Below are positions 35,824 to 46,231 of a stretch of 64,000 bases of DNA, piece by piece (position 1 is the first letter of the stretch; each line of letters starts with the position of its first letter). The stretch is from Calamus simplicifolius (lineage: Eukaryota; Streptophyta; Magnoliopsida; Arecales; Arecaceae). Where the stretch lies: positions 344,111 through 408,110 of the forward strand of contig UESW01001521.1 in the NCBI GenBank assembly GCA_900491605.1, read 5' to 3'. A program made the translations under genes and the position numbers. Below the pieces are notes generated by a model, which worked only from the letters and a program-made list of their open reading frames with translations, had not been told where the DNA came from and searched no databases.

Positions 35824-38027
35824 ATGGCCTCCGATAGGAAGGGCAAGAAGCCCATAGAAGCCTTCCCATCCTCATCCTCCTCCAAGGATAGGGTTCCTGA
35901 CCTAGCTACGGGCAGCGGGTAGGGTCTCAATCCGGGACCCCCCATCGACCGTAGCACCACCTCCACCTGTAGCACCGCCGTGTAGGGCTAGTCGGGCCTT
36001 CTCTTCGATCGTTGCTCCCGTCTCGGCGGGGCTAGAGAGGACTACTTCCACCATGACCCCTGCGGACGTAGAGTCCCTTAGGGATACCTATAGGATTCCC
36101 GGGCCCCTGGACCCAACGACAGGATGACCTCCGATCCTTCCGATGGGATTGCCCTGTACGAGGAGTTCTTTAAGGCAGGCCTTCGGCTTTCCCTTCATTC
36201 TTTCATCACCAGTCTTCTTCACAGGTATGCCCTGACATCGGCGCAATTGTTTCTGAACTTCATTTGGACCATCTGCGCTTTCATGGTGCTCTGTGGCTAC
36301 CTGGGTATAGTGGGTAGAGTGTCCCTGTTCTGCAGTCATTATACTCTACGCCATCTATTCGACACCGGGTGGTGGTTATTAACACCCATACCAGGCCGAG
36401 CCCTCAAACTGAACCTTCCCTCGTCCATCAAAGGGTAGAAGATTTGCTTTTTCTTTGCACACATTGAGGGGATGAGGCGGAGTTGGGGGGGCCCAAACCT
36501 GGAGCCGAATAAGAACTCAGCAGTGATCCCGGAGGACCAAGAGGTATTCGAGCATATACTGTCCTCCCGGGTCCCCCTCTGTCAAGAGCTCTTGTTGGAG
36601 GAGAATCTTCGCTATGCAGGTTTGGCCTCGGGCGACGGTGAGTACCCACGTCACTCTTCCTTCCCCTCCTTTCCTTTTTTTTTTTTACTGATCGGCTCCA
36701 GGCATGTGCAAACATGAGGATACCCGCCAATGCCATGAAGAGGGCAGTCAAGAAGAGGAAGAGGGCCGCTGGTGACGATGCAGGAGGGTCGAAGGGAAAG
36801 CCCCGCTCTCGATCTCTGGCCTCCCTTCCATGCGAGCATCGGGTGGACCGGGAGGCCGTCCTGCCGATCGACCTTACCGCTGAGTTACCCCCGAAGGAGC
36901 CAAGGGGTGAGGCGGTCCCCCCACCAGAGGAGTCGGCCGCCTCCGATATGGAGCCGACCCCAGAGGGAGGCCCGCTAGCTGGAAAGCAGGCGGGTGAAGA
37001 GGTTCCAACGACAATAGAGCCAATGGGGGAGACCATCGCTCGGGATAGAGAGAGCGAGGAAGTGCTGCCCGCCCATGGCTCCACACCCACGACCTCTACA
37101 TCAACCAATTCCATGGAGGCAAGTGGACCGAGGGCGATCCCATCGTGACCATCTTTGATGAATCACGATTGCACGGCAGAGCGGCTGCTGGCTCAGGTGT
37201 ACCTGCCATAGTTTTGAGAGGAACTTTGCTATCAGTGGGCCACGGATTTCTTTCAGGATGCCTTCTTGGCTCTGCTTTGGGTAGGTGTCTTTTCCTTCCA
37301 TCTTCATCAAGCTTTTTTGTTACATTGTATGTTGACGGATGTTTTCTTTATGTAGTTGGTGAACTCCATGTTTGCCGCCCGAGACATCGCCCTTCAAGCT
37401 GAAGCCGTACTCACCCGTGGTCGACGGGACTTCGCCACCCTTCAGGCCCAAGCCGAGAGAGCTAAGGGTGTATTGGAGGTGGCCCATGTCGAGCGAGCAA
37501 AGGAGCACAAGGAGGCAAAGCATCGAGCGACGGCCGAGCTCGAGCGCACCCAAGTCGCCGAGGCGAAGTAGGATGACATAGTGGGAAGGCTTAGCACTCA
37601 CGACATCTAGCTCCATTCTCTCACTCTAAAGGTGAAGGTGACCAAGCTACGGGCCAACGATGCCGAGGAGATCACCCGGATGGCCAATGCGAGTGCAGCC
37701 GAGAGGGAGGCAATGGTTTAAACTGCCGAGAAGAGGGCCACTACCACTGAGGAGAGGGTTGTCACGGCCGAGAGAGGGGCCATCGAGGTGGTGGAGTGCT
37801 ACCGAAACTCCGCTGTTTTCACATATGAACTGGCGGAGGCCTCTATTGAGGTCTACCTACAAGGCTTCCGAGAATGCAAAGAGAAGGTGGGTAGAGTCCT
37901 CGGCATCACGGGCCTCGACGACATCGAGCCTGATGATGACGAGGGATCGGAGGGGTTGTTGGTGAAGAGACCGACCAACAATGGGTCGGCACTAGGCGGC
38001 GATGGACCGGCAACCGCCGAGCCCTAA
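35824..38027 (+). pseudogene. Spliced antisense gene (aORF) of element C
   Basis: It lies opposite to the element's gag. Exon 1, 35824-36637, starts MASDRKGKKPIEAF and includes FKAGLRLSLHSFITSLL, FIWTICAFMVLCGYLG and LFDTGWWLLTPIPGRALKL, the transposase_28-like domain. Introns are 36638-36701 (GTGAGT..CCAG) and 37281-37355 (GTAGGT..GTAG). Exon 2 has MRIPANAMKRAVKKRKRA and a Pro/Glu-rich stretch. Exon 3, 37356-38027, is coiled coil and ends near EPDDDEGSEG. Stops occur near 35920, 36437 and 37569. Domain order and both intron positions equal those of element A's antisense gene. Confidence 0.72.
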
Positions 38028-38289
38028 GAACTTGCCTCTTCTCCTTGTTTTTTTTTTTGTTTCTGCTATTTTTATCTTTTTCCTTGTATCTAAGTCTGAC
38101 TTGAGTTGGCATTTTTGAAACTCTTTTTCTAGTAATGAAAGGCGAACTTTCTTTTGAATCTTCGAGTTTTTGAGTACTTAGCTTCTGTAGTGCATTCCAT
38201 CATCCTTTGCACTTGAGTGAATCTGCGATCAAGCTGCACATTCTAATGGCTGTCGGCATATGATCCGAGTCAACATTGGAATCTTTCAC

Positions 38290-38584
38290 AAGGCTAGCAC
38301 TGGAGTCGGTCTTGGTGGCTGACTCTAAAGTCAGTCTTGTTGCTGACCCTGGGGTTGGTCTTGTTTTCGACTCCGAAGTCGGTCTTGTTTCTGACTCTGG
38401 GGTCAGTCGTGTTGCCGATGTTGGAGCCAGTCTTGTTGCCAACATTAGAGCCAGTCTTGTTGCCGATGCTGGAGACGATCTTGTCGCTGACTCTAGAGCC
38501 AGTCTTGTCACCGACTCTGGGGTTGATCTTGGTGCCAACGCTGGAGCCGATCTTGTTACCAACTCTAGAGTCGGTCTTGTAAGT
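38290..38584. repeat. 24-bp tandem array of element C
   Basis: About twelve units like GAGTCGGTCTTGTTGCCGACTCT lie between the antisense gene and the RT remnant. Position and unit length match the array of element B at 20588-20952. Confidence 0.85.
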
Positions 38585-38616
38585 CGCTGGGACTAAACTC
38601 GGGAGCCTTTAGAACT

Positions 38617-41275
38617 TTATTTCGCAGAGCTGATTGGATGAGAGAAAATATTTGGACTCATCTTTATTTCAATCGGTTGAAGGCATACATCACTAGTAGT
38701 ACTGAAGGAGGTTATCAGCATGTCGTCCACATACACCTTCATGTTGCACCCGAGTTGGCTTTCGAAAACTTTGTTCATCAGCCTCTGGTACGTGGCCCCT
38801 GCATTTTTCAGTCTGAAGGGCATTATCTTGTAGCAGTAGACGCTCTTCTCTGTCACAAAGGAAGTAGCCTCTTCATCCGCTTGGTCCATCTTTATATGGT
38901 TGTACCTCGAGAAGGTATCCATGAAATTGAGAATCTCGTGGCCAGACGTGGCATCCATCAACTGGTCGATTCTGGGCAGTGGAAAGTTATCTTTGAGACA
39001 TGCCTTGTTGAGGTCGGTGAAGTCAATGCAAATCCTCTAGCTTCTGTTGGCCTTACAGACCATCACCACGTTGGCCAGCCAGTCGGGGTAGTGTGCCTTT
39101 CAGATATGGCTGGCTCTCCCCTCCTCAGATTCTCTGGGGTCAAGCAACTTTGGGGTCGGTGGAATAGCTGCCTCCTAAGAACTAGGAGCCATGTGGTAGC
39201 AAAGTGGCACCAGGCTCCGCTCCCCACACATCTTGCCGATTCCTCCACTGGTGGAGAATATGACAAGCAACTGCTTGGTGGAGATGATGGCATCCAAGAG
39301 ATTCAGACTGGACCGCCCAAGGATGGCATTGTAGGCTAAGGGGACTCGGACGACTAGGAATCTCATAAGGACCGTGCTCTGGCACGACGATGTTCCAGCC
39401 TTGACCTGAAGAGTGACCTATCCCTCCAACTTCATAGAGTCTCCAGTAAAGCCCATCAGGGGTGTAGTCACGGGCCAAAGGGAGTCGAAAGATAAATTCA
39501 TCCAAACAAAGGAGTCGTAAGTGAGAATATCGGCCGAACTTCCACTATCAATAAGAATCCTCTTTACAGGATGCTTGGCGATTGTCATGGACATGACAAT
39601 GTTATCATCATTAGGATTTTCTATCCCCACTAAGTTTCCTTTGGAAAAGAGAATTACAGTGTCAACCCCCTTGTCCCCCCTAGCCTCTTGGAAGTGCCGC
39701 CTACCCCCAAGGAGATCATGGCCATAGTCTTCTCAATTGGAGCATTATTGATACAGATCGGGGTGGCCGGAGGTGCCACCGGCCTTGGAGCAGATGGGGC
39801 CCCCTTTGGTTAAACTTGCCGGGATAGCCTCGTTGGATGAGCTCCTTTATCGCCCGCTTCAAGTGATGGCAGTCCTCTGTGTCGTGACCGTGATCTCGAT
39901 GGAAGCAGCAGTAGAGGTTCTTATTGCGGGGAGCTCCGGGCTTCAGGGGAGCAGGACGCCGAAGATACGGCTCGCCCTCATTTTTATTAGGATATGAGAT
40001 CTTGGGGCGAGCAGAGGGGTGAGATGCTCTTCCTTAGGGGCGAAGGTTCGGGGCCGATTATTCGATCGTCGAGGAGGCTCAAGCTTCTTGGAGCGAGGCC
40101 CACTTGGCTTCGTGCGGGCCTGCCTCTTGCTGAATCCTCTGTCAGTCTCCCTCTGAGTAGAATCAGCCTTGTCGGTACGAATATACTTCTGCGCGTGACC
40201 TAGAAGTTCGACATATGAACTGGAAGGCTTCTTGTCGAGGGAATAGATGAAACAAGAGGGGCAATGCCCTCTCTTCAGGGCCAGGGTGGCCACGGAGTCA
40301 TCGAGGTGGTAGACCTCGAGAGCAGGTGCCTTGAACCGAGCCATGAAATCCTTCAGTGACTCGCCATCCTTCTATCAGATGAAAAATAAACTATCGACCA
40401 CCCAAGGGATCTTCCACAGGCATCGAAGTGCACCAGGAAGGCCCTCTCCAGCTACCAAAAGGAATTGATACTACGTGATGGTAAGCGAGAGTACAGGCAT
40501 GCGTGGCCTTCCGAAGGATGGCCAAAAAGGCGATGCAGAAGAGGGCATCGGTTGCCCCCTGGACCTGTATGAGTACCTTGTAGCTCTCCAAATGGTCCAA
40601 GGGATCGGTGGTGTCGTCGTAAGGATCAAGCTGAGGGAGATGGAACCGGATCGAGATCGGTTCCCCCGTAATAAAGCGAGATAGCGGGGGGCGGCTGTTG
40701 TAGTCCGCCTTCGGCTGGCTAGAGATTCTGCGGCTGAACTCTTCTAGCCACTGGTTATACTCGTCAAGTTGCCGCTCCACCCGGTGGCTGATCCGATTGT
40801 TGAAGGACCCCTCCCTCGAAGACTCGAAGGATGAGTAGGGGGAGAGCTAGCATCGGTGGTGGTGCTCTCGCTCGAGCTCCTACCCATGCCGCCGTTTGGG
40901 AGGACTACCAGAATGGAGAGTGGGAGATCGTGGCCTCTTGGGGGCCTCCCGGCGATGGGACCTCGGCAAGGCACGGCGGCAGAGCTCCCGAGAGGGGAAT
41001 CCATCATAGGTAGACTGCTGTCTGGCCTGAGGGCCTATCGCCTGAGGTAGAGAAGGCTGAGGTTGTGGCTGTGCTACGACAGAGTGTTGCTCTTGCAGCT
41101 CCCGAACCACAACCACCAGATTTAGAATTTGCTAGGTGAAAGCAGTAAGCTAGTCAGGTTGAGCGACCAGTGGCGGTAGTGGAGGCAGAGTAGGAAGGTT
41201 AACGTCCGGTTGCTCAGCCAGCGGAGGATGCCCCGCAGCATGGCTAGTGAAGGTCCGAGCACGTGTAACTGCCAT
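38617..41275 (-). pseudogene. gag-pol: gag-protease-partial RT of element C
   Basis: It starts at the ATG ending at 41275 (MAVTRARTFTSHAAG), with a stop 41 codons later. The gag domain (LDPYDDTTDPLDHLE) lies near 40630-40560, then YSLDKKPSSSY. A zinc-knuckle-like C-C-H-H-C cluster lies near 39900. The retropepsin DSGSS is near 39540, then ILGRSSLN. RT runs from DFTDLNKACLKDNFPLP to YVDDML near 38720 and then loses homology near 38690. The junction to the 3' region leaves a short unrelated tail and a stop at 38617. Several shifts separate the pieces. Confidence 0.85.
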
Positions 41276-41342
41276 CTTCTACCTGGAGGGCGATGGAAAT
41301 CTATTGCTAGCCCTCGTACGTATTTCACCTCTCTTCCCCTTC

Positions 41343-41361
41343 CCTACCTAGCACGCCAATC
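41343..41361 (-). promoter_or_regulatory. Primer binding site of element C
   Basis: On the minus strand GATTGGCGTGCTAGGTAGG follows the LTR end. It differs from element B at only two positions. Confidence 0.7.
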
Positions 41362-42246
41362 TGTTATTGCCAAATCATCCTCCCTGAATGTTAGGTAACT
41401 CCAGGACCCGATATCCGATGAGGATAGGCTCGAGGATCCTCCTATGCTCCGTCTCGGACTGGAATCCTGCAAAAAAGTCTCCGTGGGCTGGTTTTTCGAT
41501 GGAGACCCTTCGATGCTCGAGTGAGTGGCCTGAGAAACAGTGATGAATCTTCCTCTTGCTTGGGAGTTCGCTAGGGATTTAGAGAATTTCTTGAGGTTAG
41601 AAAAGTTGAAATCCCCTCCCTCGTTACGAGAGAAGGCTTTTATACTTGGTCAGGGGTTTCTCCTACCCCTTTTTGGACAGTTGTGATTCCAAGACGCTAT
41701 AGTCTAACATGGGGCGAACGGTAAGGCCAACAGCAGCAGGGGTGTCCGCCTGGTGGCCTGTCAGGTTTGGCGGGCTACCTTCTAGTTTGACACGAATGGC
41801 TATGGCCGGTTGGTGGGCCAAGTTTCATCAGAAACAGTGTTGCAGATAGCAGGTAGGCCAAGCCAGGTCTTGTTGGTCGTGCGCCACAGTTGGTAGGTGG
41901 GCTATATGGGACCGCAGATTGACCACGTGAGACCATGATAGGCAGTGAGCCACGTAGGTGCCGGGGTCGAGTCTGGATCCGGGCTCGATGATCGACGCTG
42001 GAGTTGGTCTTAGAGGCCGATGCTGGAGTCGGTCTTAGAGGCTGACGCTGGAGCCGACTCTGGGGTCGGTCTTGGAGGCCGATGCTGGAGCCAACTTTGG
42101 GGTCGGTCTTGAAGGCCGATGCTGGGATCAGTCTTAGAGACCGAAGGTGACACATACTGGAAGACTCAAGTTGCTCGAGCCGTTTGATCTTATCTATGTC
42201 GATCAACTTGTTTGATAACTACAACGTGGCTTGATCAGCCACATCA
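41362..42246 (-). repeat. 5' LTR of element C
   Basis: 885 bp, matching 34429-35252 but with more GTCGGTCTTGG-type units (41990-42150). A TATA box lies on the minus strand at 41637-41644. Confidence 0.88.
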
Positions 42247-42251
42247 AGTAG

Positions 42252-43096
42252 CAAGTAAATTTGAGATGTTGAGCTATTTTTATAGTATTAGCAAGAATCC
42301 AATCTACTGTTGGTAAAAGTTAATCGATGATAAATGAATTTAAGTTATAATTTCATATGCAATAAGCTAGTCAAAATTTATCGATGATAGAAATTAATTA
42401 ATAGCAAATAAATTTGATTAATAAACACTGTTTTTTTGGGTAAATTATATGGCTCTAAAAGTTTGAATAAAAATATATTTAAAATATATGAACTTGAGTT
42501 ATAAATATTTAATTTTTTTTATTTGATATAAAATTACTTTTAAAGTACTACTTTTTTATTTAGATGAAAGCCGACAGTGTGGTCAGTGCCACTGGCAGCG
42601 GCACAATGTCATATTTTATTTTCATCTTGTTGCATTATGAGTTGGAGAGTTCTATCATGATTTTTGTACCTATAATCTCATAGAAACGCATCACACAACG
42701 ATGCATTGGGTCCCCCATGGTTTTGAAGCGTCACGCTTAATAGGGATTTCATGCTTCCGCTGGGTGTTATCAAGCTAGTCTAGAAGCAAGTCCCATTAGG
42801 ACACAAATTATTCATAGTTTTAAGTTTAAATGTTGTCACCACAATTAAAGAACATGCATCTAGATTGACCAAGGAGATTGACAGAATTACATAGATCTCT
42901 AATATTGATGATAAGGTCACTATTATGATATTAGTGTTGGTGATGATCAAGTTTCAAACTTTGGAACTTATACCAACCAAACAAGCTTCTATCAAGCTAA
43001 ATTTCAGGCTGGACGTACCTGGTGCTTAGGAATTAACATAGAAGCTAAATTCAAGCTACGTACGTCTTCTCTTGAATCCAACCTCCAACCATGATC
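42252..43096. other. Non-coding AT-rich host sequence
   Basis: No gene is seen. Degenerate units shared with 34080-34428 occupy 42252-42430. Confidence 0.5.
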
Positions 43097-43101
43097 AATA
43101 C

Positions 43102-43457
43102 TATGATACTCCTCCCAATTGTCCCACATCGGATAATTGGGAGTTGGTTAATGGTTTATAACCGGTTAAGCAAGAAGGACAAGGCACCAATTGGATCCCT
43201 TTTTGGGCTGTGGTGGCCCAAGTTGGTGTTGACCTTATCCGTCTTGCTTTATTGTAACGATCCAGACCCATGTAACGATCCAGACCCACGGGTCCGTTTC
43301 GTTACAAGAAAGCAAGACGGACAAGATCAACACCAACTTGGGCCACCACAGCCCAAAAAGGGATCCAATTGGTGCCTTGTCCTTCTTGCTTAACCGGTTA
43401 TAAACCACTTAACCAACTCCCAATTATCCGATGTGGGACAATTGGAGGGGCATCACA
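43102..43457. repeat. Inverted repeat (hairpin) of about 155-bp arms
   Basis: The left arm 43102-43260 is the near-perfect reverse complement of 43299-43457, with a loop of about 38 bp holding two copies of TGTAACGATCCAGACCCA. Its transcript would form a long hairpin. Confidence 0.9.
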
Positions 43458-43951
43458 ATCTACCTCCCTTAACAGAGGCGACGTCCTCGTCGCCAGGGGT
43501 AATTGATCACAACCACCAGGCAGGCAGGATTCTAGAGGTGGCCCCCACAGGTTCAAAAGGTGGCTCCCATCCCCCATGGATGTAGCACTTTGCCCTGTGT
43601 GGCACTTAGCTCCTGCACTTCCGACTGGTGCATGGCTCTAATACCATATTGTAACGACCCGGGCCCACGGGCCCGTTTCGTTACAAGAAAGCAAGACGGA
43701 CAAGGTCCACACCAACTTGGGCCACCACAGCCCAAAAAGGGATCCAATTGGTGCCTTGTCCTTCTTGCTTAACCGGTTATAAACCACTCAACCAATTCCT
43801 AATTTTCCAATGTGGGACTATTGGGAGGGGCATCACAATCTACCCCCCTTACAGAGGCGACGACCAATTCCTAATTTTCCAATGTGGGACTATTGGGAGG
43901 GGCATCACAATCTACCCCCCTTACAGAGGCGACGTCCTCGTCGTCAGGGGC

Positions 43952-44155
43952 AATTGATCACAACCACCAGGCAGGCAGGATTCTAGAGGTGGCCCCCACA
44001 GGTTCAAGAGGTGGCTCCCAATTGATCACAACCACCAGGCAGGCAGGATTCTAGAGGTGGCCCCCACAGGTTCAAGAGGTGGCTCCCAATTGATCACAAC
44101 CACCAGGCAGGCAGGATTCTAGAGGTGGCCCCCACAGGTTCAAGAGGTGGCTCCC
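43952..44155 (+). repeat. 68-bp triplication inside the TRIM interior
   Basis: Units starting AATTGATCACAACC stand at 43952, 44020 and 44088. A separate duplication of about 72 bp (CCAATTCCTAATTTTCC) lies at 43790-43935. Confidence 0.9.
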
Positions 44156-44428
44156 ATCCCCCATGGATGTAGCACTTTGCCTTGTGTGGTACTTAGCTCC
44201 TGCACTTTTGACTGGTGCATGGCTCTGATACCATATTGTAACGATCCAGACCCATGGGTCCGTTTCGTTACAAGAAAGCAAGACGGACAAGGTCAATACC
44301 AACTTGGGCCACCACAGTCCAAAAAGGAATCCAATTGGTGCGTTATCCTTCTTGCTTAACCGGTTATAAACCACTTAACTAACTCCCAATTATTCGATGT
44401 GGACAATTGAAAGAGGCATCACAAATAC

Positions 44429-46170
44429 TGTCCGATTGAAGCTTTTCGCGCGGCTTCGAATTAACATAGAAGCTCAGGATATGGGTAGGTATATGGATTG
44501 AAATGAATGAAGGCACGTTGCAAGCCCGTGGGTGTAGTTTGGGAATTTCCTGAGCGTCTTTGTGTACGTATCTATCGATCTATTAACGACGAGTGATAGG
44601 GAAAGAGAAGGAGACGCATATGGCTTAAATCAAACCCCGCCCGTGACGGCGATATATAGTGTCATACTTATCCCCATGATTTTATGTGATGAGAATGTTA
44701 CCTAATAATTAAATAAGAAAAGTTTCAAAAGAGCTTATAACTATCGTTTATTTACTATTAATTAATTAACTTAAACCTTATTTTTTAAGTCATATGAATC
44801 TATAGCTTGCTAGTAGTATTATGCTATCTATCTTTTATTTTTCATTATCATGCAAACTTTTATTACCTTCAAGTTGGGAAGGAACCAATAAGTAGCCATT
44901 GTTAAATCCACAATTTATATAGCTTGTACTTAACAAAAATGGTTTAAATTGTCATGATGTTAAGAAGAATAAAAAAATGTATTTAAAAATATGAAATTTA
45001 TTTTAACATTATTTGATTGCAACAATTGATTCTTTAATTACATGAGCATCTTGATGTAGTTGAATGTTAATCCTTATAAGATTTCCTTCTTTCCTCAATT
45101 TTAAAGAGAGAACAAAGCAAATTAAATGAATTAGACTCAAATCCAATCTCTCTCTCTCTCTTGATTGTGAACAAGGGGGCAATGCTCCTCAGTTTATTAA
45201 TATCTATTATTCATAAAGCATAGAAAAGAATTAATATATAGGAGCTCCATGCCCTCCAGCATTACCAATAGAGATACAACCCCGCCAGGACTCGAATCCA
45301 ATCTCATCATCAGGGCAATCCAATTTCTTCAATATTCTACATTTCTCATGAGATAGAGGAGAAGATTACTTTGTTCAAGATCATGGAGGACCAACGGCCA
45401 AGAGTGACAAATTCGGTCAAGAATATCAGACATTAATCTTATGCGATATATGATGATCAACTAAATATAAATAAATGTGACTTTTCGTGAATTAAGGCCG
45501 CAGGATCCTTCCATTCATGGGAACCTCGAGGTAGAAGATCACATTCCGGGACCATGCATGAGATCGATCAGTACACGTGACACTCCCATGCAATTAAATG
45601 CCGCTGCTGGGATATCTATTCTGGATCCCAAACCGAAATCGCCAAAAGCCGCGAGGAAGAGGGCGGATGGTGGCGGAATCCAGGAGGGAAATTAAATTAG
45701 TGGGATCGATGCCATTATGATGACCATTTGCATCGGTTAGACGGTCACGGCAACCCATGGCAAATAGTTTCCTCGGGGCCCAAGCACTCTGTCCTCAAGT
45801 CTCGTGTCATCCTCGCCATTCTACACCGTAGCCCAGCTTCAGCCACTTGTCCACCTTCTTCCGAGCCACCTCTCTCTCTGACTCGCCGCCCGTTCCCTCT
45901 CTCTAGATCTCCAACTCCAAGGCGGGCAGCATGGCAAGAAATTAAGGGTCACCGATTTAGATTTATGACTCCCATCCCATATATCTGTATTTGGTGAGAA
46001 GCAATATTATTTTACTGAATTGAAATTATTTTAATAGAGGGTGAAGTATCTCTAATTAACCATCCACAGCTGTTTCTCAGCTCTCTCTCTCTCTTAATTA
46101 TTTGTTGATCATGTGGTTTGAGGGTAATTATCTATGATTAAAGTTTTTCAAGATTGATTAATGACTTACC
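44429..46170. other. Intergenic region upstream of the GT47 gene
   Basis: AT-rich, with CT-runs near 45147 and 46080. Small ORFs (for example 45477-45695) have no recognisable homology or coding character. It probably contains the promoter. Confidence 0.5.
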
Positions 46171-46180
46171 ATATATAAAA
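46171..46180 (+). promoter_or_regulatory. TATA box of the GT47 gene
   Basis: ATATATAAAA lies about 52 bp before the ATG at 46232, which allows a transcription start near 46205 and a short leader. Confidence 0.6.
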
Positions 46181-46231
46181 GAGGAGACTTAATTAACTAG
46201 TTTGCCAAGCCTTGGGTGTCTGTCAGTCAAC

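Larger units (their letters stand above)
34429..42246 (-). mobile_element. Ty3/gypsy element C (Tat type), pol-deleted
   Basis: LTRs at 34429-35252 and 41362-42246 enclose an interior read on the minus strand: primer site, gag, protease and RT up to YVDD, then a jump to a 24-bp array and the antisense gene, then the purine tract. The target duplication is GGTAG (34424-34428) against AGTAG (42247-42251). The rest of RT, both RNase H domains and integrase are missing. It is related to A and B by gag, primer site and 3' region, but its LTRs are much shorter. Confidence 0.9.
43102..44423 (-). mobile_element. Rearranged TRIM-like complex with three direct LTRs and one inverted LTR
   Basis: LTR-like units TGTAACGA..GGCATCACA of 187-188 bp stand at 43271-43457, 43650-43837 and 44237-44423. 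Between them are short non-coding interiors. On the minus strand these carry a primer site of the initiator-Met type, TGGTATCAGAGCC (complement 44233-44218; one mismatch at 43646-43631), three bases from the LTR, and purine tracts AAGGGAGGTAGAT (complement 43470-43458 and 43850-43838). A fourth, partial LTR lies inverted at 43102-43260. AATAC stands at 43097-43101 and 44424-44428, so the whole complex behaves as one insertion. No protein is encoded. Confidence 0.8.

Noticed and set aside
43102..44423. CRISPR-like array
   Set aside because: The repeats are long LTRs with primer sites and purine tracts in a plant genome, not short repeats with unique spacers.
45280..45300. Possible tRNA gene from a GACTCGAATCC-type box
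   Set aside because: No cloverleaf could be formed around it and no box A stands at the right distance.
45477..45695. 72-codon ORF upstream of the GT47 gene
   Set aside because: No homology, composition like the surrounding intergenic sequence, and no promoter link.
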